From Simonsiella sp051414845 (GTDB lineage Bacteria > Pseudomonadota > Gammaproteobacteria > Burkholderiales > Neisseriaceae): a stretch of 64,000 nt of DNA. The notes under the pieces are model-generated. The model saw only the letters and a list, made by a program, of their open reading frames with translations. It had not been told where the DNA came from and made no database searches. Every line of letters begins with the position of its first letter. Position 1 is the stretch's first letter. The stretch lies in the NCBI GenBank assembly GCA_051414845.1, contig CP183313.1:310001-374000 (forward strand), written 5' to 3'. Below are positions 34,428 through 44,012 of the stretch, piece after piece. The position numbers and the translations under genes are program-made.

Positions 34428-35360
34428 ATGGAAAGTATTATTGAATTACGGCATTTACGTACGCTCTTGGCATTAGAGGAAACGGGTAGTGTTTCTCATG
34501 CGGCTCAACGCGTTTTTTTGACGCAATCTGCGTTATCGCACCAAATTCGTGTGTTGGAAAATTATTTTGGTACGCCATTGTTTGAGCGTAAGTCTTCGCC
34601 TTTGCGCTTTACACCAGCTGGGGAGCGTTTGCTAAAGTTGGGGCGTGAATTGTTGCCACGCGTTGCTCATGCGGAACGGGATTTAATGCAAATTATTCAG
34701 GGCGAGGCTGGGGAATTGCGATTGGCAGTGGAATGTCATACTTGCTTTGATTGGTTGATGCCAGCGATGGGCGTATTTCGCCCGCAGTGGCCGCATGTGG
34801 AATTGGATATTGTGTCGGGGTTTCAGGCAGACCCTGTTGGTTTATTGCTCACACATCGGTCGGATTTGGCGATTGTTTCGGAGGCAACACCACAAGAAGG
34901 GATTGTGTATCAGCCTTTGTTTGCTTATGAGATGGTGGGCATTTGTGCACCTGACCATCCGTTGGCAAATAAACCAGTTTGGGAGGCGGAGGATTTTGCG
35001 GAGGATACATTAATCACTTATCCTGTGCCTGATGATATGTTAGATTTGTTGCGTAAAGTGTTGTTACCCAATGGGATTAAACCAGCGCGGCGAACGAGTG
35101 AATTAACGATTGCGATTGTGCAATTGGTGGCAAGTCGGCGTGGCATTGCGGCTTTGCCTTATTGGGCGGTGATGCCTTATGTGGAGAAACAGTATGTGGT
35201 GGAACGTAAAATTACGCACACGCCTTTAACGAGTGAACTTTATGCAGCGATGCGTGAGGAAGATGCGGAGCGGGCTTATTTGAATGATTTCTGCGCGATT
35301 GTGCGTGATGAGGGATTTGCGAATTTGCCTGGTTTGAGTGTGTTGCACATGCAAGAATAA
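34428..35360 (+). CDS. metR: MetR-like LysR-family transcriptional regulator
   Basis: A 310-residue LysR-type regulator: N-terminal helix-turn-helix (LLALEETGSVSHAAQRVFLTQSALSHQI cut here at its core SVSHAAQRV and TQSALSHQI), and an effector domain starting LRLAVECHTCFDWLMPAM. The ECHTCFDWL block is typical of MetR, which senses homocysteine and controls methionine genes. No met gene is adjacent, so the target is not shown by context. It is divergent from hmbR. Confidence 0.78.
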   Translation: MESIIELRHLRTLLALEETGSVSHAAQRVFLTQSALSHQIRVLENYFGTPLFERKSSPLRFTPAGERLLKLGRELLPRVAHAERDLMQIIQGEAGELRLAVECHTCFDWLMPAMGVFRPQWPHVELDIVSGFQADPVGLLLTHRSDLAIVSEATPQEGIVYQPLFAYEMVGICAPDHPLANKPVWEAEDFAEDTLITYPVPDDMLDLLRKVLLPNGIKPARRTSELTIAIVQLVASRRGIAALPYWAVMPYVEKQYVVERKITHTPLTSELYAAMREEDAERAYLNDFCAIVRDEGFANLPGLSVLHMQE

Positions 35361-35371
35361 GTTATTGAAAT

Positions 35372-35418
35372 AAAGGCTGCCTGAAAACAATTTTTTCGTT
35401 TTCAGACAGTCTTTTTGT
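35372..35418. terminator. Bidirectional DUS-type terminator between convergent metR and oxyR
   Basis: AAAGGCTGCCTGAAAAC and GTTTTCAGACAGTCTTTTT form an imperfect stem with T runs; the right arm is a variant DUS. Confidence 0.65.
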
Positions 35419-35426
35419 GTTATGTA

Positions 35427-36350
35427 TCAGTGATTTTTCACAAATTCTACACCTGATAATTGTGATTTTTGTACGGCGTCACGAATCGCATTGAGCGCTT
35501 GCGGGCGTACATAATTTCGGCGATAAGCCAAAATAATTCTGCGTTTAGGTGTTGGTTGTACAAATGGGATAATGGAGAACAGCATGTGGTCATTTTCCGT
35601 TAGAGCTGTTGAAGGTAATAAACTAATACCCATGCCACTGGCAACCATGTGACGAATGGTGTTGAGCGAGCTGCCTTGTAGTGTGCTGGTTAAACCCTTA
35701 ACGCGTTGTCTTGCAGCCAACTCGCTGCATGAACCCAAAATTTGGTCACGCATACAATTGCCTTCGGTCAGTAATAACACATCTTCTTCTGCTAAATCAG
35801 ACGGCGTTACCGCGTCCAACTCCTCAAAAGCATGACCTTTGGGTACGATGACGAAAAATGGCTCATCGTATAAAGGTGTGGTTTCAATACCTGATTCAGA
35901 GAACGGCTCTGCAGCAACAATCGCGTCTAATTCGCCGCGTTTGAGCATTTCGGTCAAAGTTGCCGTATGGCTCTCTTCTAAACGCAGTGGCATATTGGGT
36001 GCAATATCACGCAAGCTCATAATGAGCTTGGGCAATAAATAAGGTGCAACGGTAAAAATCAAGCCGAGTTTAAACGGGCCATCGAGTTCATTTTGTTGCG
36101 ATTCAGCAATCAAGCGCAAGGTATCCGCTTCTTCCAAAACACGACGAGCTTGCCCAATAATGATTTCTCCAATAGCCGTTGTCATGACTTCGCTGCTGCT
36201 GCGGTCAAACAAGGATAATTGCAACTCTTCTTCCAACTTCTTGATTGCAATCGATAAAGTGGGCTGACTCACATGGCAACGCGCCGCCGCGCGCCCAAAA
36301 TGTTTTTCTTGGGCAACGGCAACAATATAGCGCAATTCGGTTAAGGTCAT
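35427..36350 (-). CDS. oxyR: OxyR, peroxide-sensing LysR regulator
   Basis: LysR-type regulator of 307 residues with an N-terminal helix-turn-helix (HFGRAAARCHVSQPTLS). The redox pair Cys199 and Cys208 (GNCMRDQILGSC) keeps the exact E. coli OxyR numbering. H2O2 forms a disulphide between them and alters gene control. The ATG lies 1 nt after the minE stop (TGATATG), so oxyR is the last gene of the min operon, as known in Neisseria. Confidence 0.95.
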   Translation of the reverse strand: MTLTELRYIVAVAQEKHFGRAAARCHVSQPTLSIAIKKLEEELQLSLFDRSSSEVMTTAIGEIIIGQARRVLEEADTLRLIAESQQNELDGPFKLGLIFTVAPYLLPKLIMSLRDIAPNMPLRLEESHTATLTEMLKRGELDAIVAAEPFSESGIETTPLYDEPFFVIVPKGHAFEELDAVTPSDLAEEDVLLLTEGNCMRDQILGSCSELAARQRVKGLTSTLQGSSLNTIRHMVASGMGISLLPSTALTENDHMLFSIIPFVQPTPKRRIILAYRRNYVRPQALNAIRDAVQKSQLSGVEFVKNH

Positions 36351-36351
36351 A

Positions 36352-36672
36352 TCAATCCACCTTTGCTTCTTCGCTGGTTGGACTTTCTTCGTTTGATTCG
36401 GCTTCTTTGCGGTTTTCAGGCAGCGTAATATTCAACGCTAGCATGTCCACACCATCTTGTTTTTCATGTGAAATATTGATGTCGTCCAACTCAATTTTCA
36501 CATATTTAGACAATACTTCCAGCAATTCGCGCTGCAAAGTCGGTAAATAATCAGGCGTGGCATTTTCCGCGTCGCGGTTGCTGCGCTCTTGTGCAATGAT
36601 GATTTGCAAACGGTCGCGCGCCACGTTCGCCGATTTTTGTTTCTTACCAAACAGTTTTTCAATCAAAGACAT
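36352..36672 (-). CDS. minE: MinE, cell-division topological specificity factor
   Basis: Drives MinD off the membrane and produces pole-to-pole oscillation of the division inhibitor. The 106-residue protein starts MSLIEKLFGKK, a membrane-targeting helix, and has the MinD-interacting segment RDRLQIIIAQER and the dimer domain. It is about 18 residues longer than usual, with an acidic Ser/Glu-rich tail (RKEAESNEESPTSEEAKVD). Coupled to minD upstream and oxyR downstream. Confidence 0.94.
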   Translation of the reverse strand: MSLIEKLFGKKQKSANVARDRLQIIIAQERSNRDAENATPDYLPTLQRELLEVLSKYVKIELDDINISHEKQDGVDMLALNITLPENRKEAESNEESPTSEEAKVD

Positions 36673-36673
36673 A

Positions 36674-37483
36674 TCAGCCTCCGAACAATTTTTGGAAGAA
36701 ACCTTTTTTCTCGGCTTCTAAAAAACGAATCTCACGATTTTCGCCCAATAAACGTGCTACCACGTCTTGATAAGCCTGCGCCGCAATCGCGTCGTTTTGA
36801 TGAATCACAGGTTCGCCTGCGTTAGACGCTTGCAACACATTTTGTGATTCAGGAATCACGCCAATCAATGGAATGCGCAAGATGTCTTTGATGTCGTCAA
36901 CCGACAACATTTCGCCTTTTTCCACGCGTTCAGGCGAATAGCGTGTAATCAACAAATGCTCTTTCACGCGACCACCCAGTTCTGCTTGACGAGATTTGCT
37001 TTGCAAAATGCCTAAAATGCGGTCAGAGTCGCGCACGGAAGATACTTCAGGATTGGTGGTTACAATCGCTTCATCAGCAAAGTACAACGCCATCAACGCG
37101 CCTGTTTCAATACCTGCAGGCGAGTCGCACACGATGAATTCAAAGCCCATTTCGCTTAAACCATTCAATACCGCGCCCACGCCTTCTTTGTTCAACGCGT
37201 CTTTATCGCGAGTTTGCGAAGCGGGCAAAATGTACAGTTGGTCGCTGTGTTTGTCTTTAATCAAAGCTTGGTTTAAGGTTGCTTCGCCTTGAATCACGTT
37301 CACCAAATCATAAACCACGCGACGTTCGCAGCCCATAATCAAATCTAGGTTACGCAAGCCAACGTCAAAGTCAATCACACATGTTTTATGACCGCGCAAC
37401 GCTAAACCTGTTGCAATACTAGCGGAAGTTGTGGTTTTGCCCACGCCGCCTTTACCTGATGTTACGACAATAATTTTAGCCAT
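36674..37483 (-). CDS. minD: MinD, membrane-associated ATPase of division-site selection
   Basis: ParA/MinD-type ATPase of 269 residues. It has the deviant Walker A GKGGVGKTTT at 10-19, switch I FDVGLRNLD, switch II CDSPAGIE, and the C-terminal amphipathic membrane helix (KGFFQKLFGG). ATP-bound MinD recruits MinC to the membrane. Its start is separated from minC by a 600-bp insertion that carries a toxin-antitoxin cassette. Confidence 0.96.
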   Translation of the reverse strand: MAKIIVVTSGKGGVGKTTTSASIATGLALRGHKTCVIDFDVGLRNLDLIMGCERRVVYDLVNVIQGEATLNQALIKDKHSDQLYILPASQTRDKDALNKEGVGAVLNGLSEMGFEFIVCDSPAGIETGALMALYFADEAIVTTNPEVSSVRDSDRILGILQSKSRQAELGGRVKEHLLITRYSPERVEKGEMLSVDDIKDILRIPLIGVIPESQNVLQASNAGEPVIHQNDAIAAQAYQDVVARLLGENREIRFLEAEKKGFFQKLFGG

Positions 37484-37559
37484 TGTGTTTCCACTTTCTT
37501 GTTGAGTTTTGAGTGTTCAGGCAGCCTGAAAGCCTTGTGGTTTCAGGCTGCCTGAAAAA

Positions 37560-37834
37560 TTAAGGGTATTGCCGTCTAGCGTGTAATACGCCAACAATTT
37601 CTACTGTTTCGGGCAATACCCGATAAATGATTAAATAATTAGGATGGACAACCAGTTCGCGCGTTCCTTTCATCACGCGACCGATTCGTCCGAGCATGGG
37701 CATTTGCGCTAAATGGCTGGCACTCTCAATAATCAGATTTCCAATTCCACGCTGGCGATTGGATTTTCAGCAAAAATATAATCGGCAATTTCTGCCAATT
37801 CTTCTAATGCTTTATCACTCCATTGCAGCCACAT
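37560..37834 (-). pseudogene. ParE/RelE-type toxin, frameshifted
   Basis: Starts ATG at 37834 (MWLQWSDKALEELAEIADYI), 2 nt after the antitoxin stop. The frame breaks after ENPIASVE and resumes in another phase as GIGNLIIESASHLAQ ... GRIGRVMKGTRELVVHPNYL ... VGVLHARRQYP to the stop at 37560. The total length of 275 nt is not a multiple of three, which confirms a frameshift (near 37740). The original product was a ~91-residue RelE/ParE toxin; it should now be inactive unless the shift is a sequencing error. Confidence 0.82.
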
Positions 37835-37836
37835 TT

Positions 37837-38025
37837 TCAGGCAGCTTGAAACTGTGCAAAACGCTGTTTGCGTCGTTCTGCTAACCAAGCCAATGCTTCA
37901 TCATGAGATAAACGCACAGGGCTATCAATGCCTTGCTGTACTTGTTCACGAAACCACATATCATAAGCTTCGGCTTGGGATTGGGTGTCAAATTCCGACA
38001 CAATCGAGTCCAAAACGGTATCCAT
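37837..38025 (-). CDS. Short antitoxin / stability determinant of a type II pair
   Basis: A 62-residue protein (MDTVLDSIVSEFDTQSQAEA) of the kind that pairs with RelE/ParE toxins: N-terminal ribbon-helix-helix-like segment, acidic middle, and SPVRLSHDEALAWLAERRKQR as the toxin-binding helix. Its last residues FQAA and stop come from a DUS-like sequence. It sits between minC and minD, just before the frameshifted toxin gene. Confidence 0.7.
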   Translation of the reverse strand: MDTVLDSIVSEFDTQSQAEAYDMWFREQVQQGIDSPVRLSHDEALAWLAERRKQRFAQFQAA

Positions 38026-38081
38026 AAACTGTACCTTCCTATGTGTTTTTAGGTTTTCAGGCAGCCTGAAAACCCATTCAA

Positions 38082-38867
38082 CTATTGCGCATTAATCGCG
38101 CCCACCGATAATCGGTCTTCAATTAATTCCACGCGCACGGGGTGTTTATGCAAATGCGCGGGCAAATCTTGTTCAAACACGCGATAAATGCCCGCAATGG
38201 ATACCAATTCTGCCTGCATGGATTGCACAAAGATACGTGCGGTTTTGTCGCCTTTTTCGCCTGCTAGCGCGCGCCCGCGCATGGGCGCGTAAATGTGAAT
38301 ATTGCCATCTGCTATCACTTCCGCGCCTTCGCTGACCATGCCTAAAACAATCAAATCCGCGTCTTCGGCATACACTTGCTGCCCTGTGCGCACGGGCGTG
38401 TTCACTACCACAGTACGGCGCGCGGTTTCGGAAATACTGATTAAATCTTGCTCTGCTGGCGCCACTTGCTGCGTGTTTTCAGGCAGCCTAATGTTGGAAA
38501 TGGTGATGACTTTGTCTTGAATGTCGATGTCGGCTTGCGGCTGACGTGCAGCGGTTTGTGTAAGTGGTTTTCCTTGTTGGAACAATAATTTAAGCGCGGC
38601 GGCTTCTTTGCTCCAGTCTTCGCTTTTGTGGTGCAAGGCAATAGGGCGTAAGCCTTTTTGCAGCAGTTGGGCGACAAAAGCGGTTAAGCTGCTGGCGTCG
38701 CTGCGTTGCAATGCGCTGATGTCTAAAATCAAGGGGAGACGATGAAACTGCTGATATTGCTCGGCTTTTTCGTTGAGCAATGCTGCTGCGGCGCGCCAGT
38801 CGTTGCTGGTGAAGCGCAAACTTAATGCGTCTAGGCGCGTGGAAGTTAAGTCGAATACAGGTTTCAT
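38082..38867 (-). CDS. minC: MinC, septum-site inhibitor
   Basis: Blocks FtsZ assembly away from mid-cell. The 261-residue protein has an N-terminal FtsZ-inhibitory domain (FDLTSTRLDALSLRFTSNDW) and a C-terminal beta-helix that binds MinD (VRTGQQVYAEDADLIVLGMV, ADGNIHIYAPMRGRALAG). A linker of ~20 residues contains LPEN from a DUS-like sequence. First gene of the min group; its link to minD is interrupted by the toxin-antitoxin cassette. Confidence 0.95.
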   Translation of the reverse strand: MKPVFDLTSTRLDALSLRFTSNDWRAAAALLNEKAEQYQQFHRLPLILDISALQRSDASSLTAFVAQLLQKGLRPIALHHKSEDWSKEAAALKLLFQQGKPLTQTAARQPQADIDIQDKVITISNIRLPENTQQVAPAEQDLISISETARRTVVVNTPVRTGQQVYAEDADLIVLGMVSEGAEVIADGNIHIYAPMRGRALAGEKGDKTARIFVQSMQAELVSIAGIYRVFEQDLPAHLHKHPVRVELIEDRLSVGAINAQ

Positions 38868-39102
38868 GGTCGATTGTCAAATTCAATTAAGCCGCGAAGT
38901 TTACCTGTTTTTACTTGATTATTCAACCAATTTAATTCGGCTATCGTTCTTTCAGGCTGGCTGAAAAGGTGGGCAATTTAGTTGTAAATAAACAGATTTT
39001 AACTTTTTCGTGCAATAACTGGTTCATTTAGGTAAACGCGGTTAGAATGCGTTTCGATTGTGTATTTCTATTTTTTAATCTATTGCAAACAAGGAACCTA
39101 TC

Positions 39103-41805
39103 ATGCAGTTGTCTTTATTGAATAATCCTAAAGATGTGGAATTGGTTGCCGACGCGGAATTTATGACTGATTCTTTACATCGTTTGTTGAATCAACATGC
39201 CGATGAGATTGTGGTCAATACTTTGAAAATTTTGGAAAAAGCGCAGGATTCTAGTCGTGTGATTACCGATATTTTGCCTTCTTTAAGCGATGAGCAAACA
39301 GAGAATTTGATTACTGCAGTGGGCATGTTTGCGCAGATGTTGAACATTGCGGAAGACGTTCATCATGAGCGTCGCCGTCGTGCGCATGAGTTGGTGGGCA
39401 GTCAAATCAATAGCGGCAGCATTGTGGAAACGGTAAAGAAATTGCGGCAAACGGATATTGATGAGGCTGCTTTGCAAACGGCATTGAATCATACACAGGT
39501 TAGCGCGGTGTTGACGGCGCACCCAACTGAAGTACAGCGTCAAGCGACGCTGGTGTCGCACCGTAAAATTCGTGCTTTGCTGCCGCGTCGTGAATGGTGT
39601 CGCACCGCCGATGAGTTGGCAGAGTTACAGCGCGAAATGGATACGGTGTTGTTGACTTTATGGCAGACCAGCGAAACGCGCCATTTTAAAATTAGCGTCA
39701 GCAGCGAGATTACCAATGGCGTGAATATTTTTCCAATGAGTTTTTTCAAGGCGTTGCCGCAATTGTATCGCCGCCTAGAAAAACAATTTCAGGCAGCCTT
39801 TCCTGCCATTGAGATGCCTAATGTATTGCAAATTGGTGGCTGGATTGGTGGCGACCGCGATGGCAATCCGTTTGTGTCGGCAAAAACTTTGCGTGAGGCG
39901 TTTACGCGCCATGCAGATGCGGCGTTTCATTATTATCGTCGCGAATTGGAAAGTTTGTATCAGGAATTACCGTTGTCTATGCGTCGCGTGCGCGTGAGTG
40001 ATGGGGTATTGATGTTGTCGGCAAAATCGCCTGATACGGAAATTGCACGCCAAGAAGAGCCGTATCGCCGCGCGATTGCGTTGGTTTTGTCGCGTTTGGC
40101 AGCAAAAGCGCACAGTTTGGGCTTGAAATTGGGTTGCCGTTATGGTTTGGGCGAACCTTATGCTTCGGTGGAGGAAGTTTTAGCAGATTTGCGCGTGTTG
40201 CAAGACAGTTTGCGCGACAACGGCAGCGAATTGTTGGCAAACGGGCGTTTAGCCGACATTATTCGCACCATGTCCATTTGTGGTTTCCACTTAATGCCTT
40301 TGGACTTGCGCCAACATGCGGATAAACATGCTGATGTGGTGGCGGAGTTATTTCAACACGCTGGCTTAGAAGATTTTTTCAGGCTGCCTGAAAACGAAAA
40401 ACAAGCTGTTTTGCTACGAGAATTGGCAAGCTCGCGTCCTTTGCTCAATCCTTTTATCCAATACAGCGAACAAAGCGAATACGAATTGGCGATTTTCCGT
40501 GAAGCCGATGAAATTAAAAAACAATTTGGCGAACAGGCGATTTCGCAAAGCATTATTTCCAATTGCGAAAAACCCAGCGATTTGCTCGCTTTGGCGTTGA
40601 TTTTAAAAGAAACAGGTTTGTTGAACGTGGTGAACGGCAAACCGCAATCGCGTATGAATATTGTGCCGCTGTTTGAAACGATTGAAGCCTTGCAAAACGC
40701 CTGCCCAGTGATGCAAACCATGTTCTCGCTAGACTGGTATCGCGCCTTTATCGCTAGCCGCGACAATATTCAAGAAATCATGCTTGGCTATTCCGATTCC
40801 AATAAAGACGGCGGCTACATTAGCAGCACTTGGGGCTTGTATCAAGCCGAGCAAGGCTTGGTGAAATTGTTTGCCGAACACGGCATTCGGATGCGCTTGT
40901 TCCACGGTCGTGGGGGCAGCGTCGGTCGCGGCGGTGGTCCATCTTATCAAGCGATTTTGGCGCAGCCTTCAGGCAGCGTGGCAGGGCAAATTCGCATTAC
41001 CGAGCAAGGCGAAGTCATCACCGCTAAATACGGCGACCCGAGCAACGCGGGACGTAATTTAGAAGCCTTGATTGCCGCCACTTTGGAAGCCACTTTGTTG
41101 CCAGCCGCTGCTGACCCCGACGCCGATTTGATGAACGCCTTATCACAAAGCGCGTTTCAACATTATCGCGCCTTGATTACGCGCGACGGTTTCATTGATT
41201 ACTTCCTGCAAACCAGCCCAATTGAACAAATTGCCAGCCTGAATTTGGGTAGCCGTCCTGCCAGTCGCAAAACGTTGGCGCGTATTCAAGATTTGCGCGC
41301 GATTCCGTGGGTATTTTCATGGACGCAAAACCGTTTGATGTTGCCCGCTTGGTATGGTTTTGGTAGCGCGGTGGAAGATTTGTGTCAACACGATTCAGGC
41401 AGCCTGAAAAAAATGCAGCAACACGCGCAAAACAATCCATTCTTCCGCGCGATGTTGTCCAATATGGAACAAGTGATGGCAAAAACCGATTTGACGCTAG
41501 CGGAACATTACGCCGCCCTAAGCCAAGACAAGGAACACGGCGCAGCGATTTTCGCCACCATCAAAGCCGAATACCAACGCAGCCGCCAAGCCTTGTTGGA
41601 TATTTTGCAAACTGAAGAATTGCTCACCGACAACCGCGCACTGGCGCGCAGCTTGGCTTTGCGCATTCCGTATCTCAACGCACTGGGCGGTTTGCAAGTT
41701 GCCTTGTTACGTCAATTGCGCGCCGAGCCTGATAATCTGCACGTTTTGCGCATGGTTCATCAAACGATTAACGGCGTAGCGCAGGGTTTGCGTAATACGG
41801 GTTAA
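39103..41805 (+). CDS. ppc: Phosphoenolpyruvate carboxylase
   Basis: Makes oxaloacetate from phosphoenolpyruvate and bicarbonate to refill the TCA cycle. The 900-residue protein contains the catalytic His motif TAHPTEVQRQ near 147, GGDRDGNPFV, the GYSDSNKDGG motif near 565, FHGRGGSVGRGGGP near 600, and the C-terminal QTINGVAQGLRNTG. A DUS inside the gene at ~40378 encodes FRLPEN, and one at ~41396 encodes SGSLK. Monocistronic. Confidence 0.97.
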   Translation: MQLSLLNNPKDVELVADAEFMTDSLHRLLNQHADEIVVNTLKILEKAQDSSRVITDILPSLSDEQTENLITAVGMFAQMLNIAEDVHHERRRRAHELVGSQINSGSIVETVKKLRQTDIDEAALQTALNHTQVSAVLTAHPTEVQRQATLVSHRKIRALLPRREWCRTADELAELQREMDTVLLTLWQTSETRHFKISVSSEITNGVNIFPMSFFKALPQLYRRLEKQFQAAFPAIEMPNVLQIGGWIGGDRDGNPFVSAKTLREAFTRHADAAFHYYRRELESLYQELPLSMRRVRVSDGVLMLSAKSPDTEIARQEEPYRRAIALVLSRLAAKAHSLGLKLGCRYGLGEPYASVEEVLADLRVLQDSLRDNGSELLANGRLADIIRTMSICGFHLMPLDLRQHADKHADVVAELFQHAGLEDFFRLPENEKQAVLLRELASSRPLLNPFIQYSEQSEYELAIFREADEIKKQFGEQAISQSIISNCEKPSDLLALALILKETGLLNVVNGKPQSRMNIVPLFETIEALQNACPVMQTMFSLDWYRAFIASRDNIQEIMLGYSDSNKDGGYISSTWGLYQAEQGLVKLFAEHGIRMRLFHGRGGSVGRGGGPSYQAILAQPSGSVAGQIRITEQGEVITAKYGDPSNAGRNLEALIAATLEATLLPAAADPDADLMNALSQSAFQHYRALITRDGFIDYFLQTSPIEQIASLNLGSRPASRKTLARIQDLRAIPWVFSWTQNRLMLPAWYGFGSAVEDLCQHDSGSLKKMQQHAQNNPFFRAMLSNMEQVMAKTDLTLAEHYAALSQDKEHGAAIFATIKAEYQRSRQALLDILQTEELLTDNRALARSLALRIPYLNALGGLQVALLRQLRAEPDNLHVLRMVHQTINGVAQGLRNTG

Positions 41806-41873
41806 ATATAGATAAATTTTCAGGCAGCCTGAAACCCAAGGCTGCCTGAAAATCTTTTTTGAAATTTTAAAAT

Positions 41874-42818
41874 ATGAACAACATCAACGACTTTATCAAC
41901 CGCTTGGGAAAAAACATCAAGCACCAAATGAAATGGGCGAAACGCCAAAACATTGAAGCATGGCGTATTTACGACAAAGACATTCCGCAGTTCCCTTTTG
42001 CGATAGATGTTTACGGCGAGCATATTCATTTGCAGGAATACGACACGGGCTGGCTCATGCACCCCGATGATTACCAAAAATGGCTGGATGATGTATGCGA
42101 AGCGGTGCAATTTGTTACAGGATTGCCGCGCGAACATATTCATTTAAAACAACGTGCTAAACAAAAAGGCACGGCGCAATACGAAAAAACAGGCGCGGTG
42201 GGCGAAGATTTTATTGTGCGCGAACACGGACGGCAATTTTGGGTCAATTTGGATAAGTATTTGGATACAGGACTGTTTTTAGACCACCGCAACACGCGCA
42301 AAAAAGTGGGCGATACGGCTGCGGGCAACCGTTTCTTAAATCTGTTTTCCTATACGGGCAGTTTTACCGTTTATGCGGCGACAGGCGGCGCGATTTACAG
42401 CGAAACCGTGGATTTGTCTAACACTTATTTGGATTGGGCAAAACGCAATTTTCAGTTAAACGGCTTGGATTTGGACCAACATCACATTGTCCGCGCCGAT
42501 GTGTTTCAATATTTGGCAGACGCGGCAAAACAGAATAAGCAGTTTGATTTGATTGTGCTGGACCCGCCAAGTTTTTCTAACAGCAAGAAAATGTTGGATA
42601 TTTTGGATATTCAGCGCGACCAAGCGAAATTGGTTGATGGTGCGATGAATTTATTGGCAAAAGATGGCGTGTTGTATTTTTCCAATAATTTGCGTTCGTT
42701 TGAATTGGACGATGATTTGCAAAAACGCTATCAAATCAAAGATGTGAGAAAATTTTCTGTACCCGATGATTTTCGCAATAAGAAAATTCATCAATGTTGG
42801 GAAATTCGGCATCGATAA
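41874..42818 (+). CDS. RlmK-like class I SAM methyltransferase
   Basis: A 314-residue methyltransferase: N-terminal ~165 residues with GRQFWVNLDKYLDTGLFLDHR, then a Rossmann SAM-binding domain (FLNLFSYTGSFTVYAA motif I; ETVDLSNTYLDWAKRNF; motif IV VLDPPSFSNSKKM). These motifs match the C-terminal half of E. coli RlmKL, which makes m7G2069 in 23S rRNA. Here the K part stands alone without the THUMP and RlmL parts. Substrate by homology only. Confidence 0.78.
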   Translation: MNNINDFINRLGKNIKHQMKWAKRQNIEAWRIYDKDIPQFPFAIDVYGEHIHLQEYDTGWLMHPDDYQKWLDDVCEAVQFVTGLPREHIHLKQRAKQKGTAQYEKTGAVGEDFIVREHGRQFWVNLDKYLDTGLFLDHRNTRKKVGDTAAGNRFLNLFSYTGSFTVYAATGGAIYSETVDLSNTYLDWAKRNFQLNGLDLDQHHIVRADVFQYLADAAKQNKQFDLIVLDPPSFSNSKKMLDILDIQRDQAKLVDGAMNLLAKDGVLYFSNNLRSFELDDDLQKRYQIKDVRKFSVPDDFRNKKIHQCWEIRHR

Positions 42819-42849
42819 GTTTCAGGCTGCCTGAAAAATATTAGGACAA

Positions 42850-43962
42850 ATGATGACAGTTTCTTCGCAATTTTTTATCGGTATTATGTCGGGCACCAGC
42901 ATGGACGGCGTGGATGCGGTGGTGGTGCGCATGGACGATGGCGCGTGGGGCGCGGCGGTGGGGCATTTTTTTGTGCCGTACTCGGCGGATTTGCGCGCGC
43001 GTTTGTTGGCGTTGCAACAAGTGCAGCACAATGAATTGCATTTGGCGTACACATTAGGGCAGGAATTGGCGCGCTTGTATGCTGAAGCCGTGTCGGGCGT
43101 GTTGGCTGCGACGGGTTTAGCGGCGCAAGGTATTGTGGCGGTGGGCTGTCATGGGCAAACGGTGCGCCATGCGCCTGAAGCGGGCTATAGCGTACAGTTG
43201 GTGGATTTGGCTTTGTTGGCGCAATTGACGGGGATTTTGACGGTAGGCGATTTTCGCAGCGGCGATTTGGCGGCGGGCGGACAGGGTGCGCCGCTGGTGC
43301 CTGCGTTTCATCAGGCGGTGTTTGCCGATAAAAACAGCACGCGCGTGGTGTTGAATATTGGCGGCATTGCGAATATTAGCGTGTTGTCGCCTGATGAATT
43401 GCCATTTGGTTTTGACACGGGCGCGGGCAATATGTTGCTGGACGCTTGGATGACGCATATTTGGGAGAAACCGTTTGACGCGAATGGCGAAATGGCGGCG
43501 CAAGGGCGCGTGTTGCCTGATTTGTTGCGCGATTTGTGTGCGCACGAGTATTTCAGGCAGCCTTTTCCGAAAAGTACGGGGCGAGAGTTGTTTTCGTTGG
43601 CTTGGTTGCAATCGCATTTGCAGGGCGACGAGAATCCGCATGATGTGATGCGCACTTTGGTGGCGTTTTCGGCGGAGACGATGGTGTTGGGCATTGACGC
43701 GGCGGCGCAAAATGTTGCGGCGGTATTTGTCTGCGGTGGCGGTGTGCAACACCCTTTGTTGGTGGACGGTTTGCGTGAGGTATTTGAACCGCGTGGTGTG
43801 GAAGTTTTGACAACAGATGCTTTGCAGCTTGACCCGCAACAGGTGGAAGCAGCGGCGTTTGCTTGGTTGGCGTTTTGTTGGGTGAATCGTGTGCCGAGCA
43901 ATCCAACGCGGGCGACGGGGGCAAGAAGAAATGTTGTTTTGGGGGCGGGTTATTGGGGATAA
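42850..43962 (+). CDS. anmK: Anhydro-N-acetylmuramic acid kinase AnmK
   Basis: Phosphorylates and opens anhydroMurNAc to MurNAc-6-phosphate during cell-wall recycling. The 370-residue ASKHA-fold kinase has the signature GIMSGTSMDGVDAVVV near the start, GCHGQTVRH, a GDFRSGDLAAGGQGAPLVP block, NIGGIANIS, and FDTGAGNMLLDAW. Two ATGs are adjacent (42850 and 42853); the second could equally be used. Convergent with the sRNA locus and recO. Confidence 0.95.
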   Translation: MMTVSSQFFIGIMSGTSMDGVDAVVVRMDDGAWGAAVGHFFVPYSADLRARLLALQQVQHNELHLAYTLGQELARLYAEAVSGVLAATGLAAQGIVAVGCHGQTVRHAPEAGYSVQLVDLALLAQLTGILTVGDFRSGDLAAGGQGAPLVPAFHQAVFADKNSTRVVLNIGGIANISVLSPDELPFGFDTGAGNMLLDAWMTHIWEKPFDANGEMAAQGRVLPDLLRDLCAHEYFRQPFPKSTGRELFSLAWLQSHLQGDENPHDVMRTLVAFSAETMVLGIDAAAQNVAAVFVCGGGVQHPLLVDGLREVFEPRGVEVLTTDALQLDPQQVEAAAFAWLAFCWVNRVPSNPTRATGARRNVVLGAGYWG

Positions 43963-44012
43963 AACCTGAGTAATGGTCATGAAACTAGCGAATACAGGTT
44001 ATCATGTTGCAT

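Noticed and set aside
43117..43980. 287-codon minus-strand frame over anmK
   Set aside because: Antisense shadow of anmK in a GC-rich gene; no domain seen.
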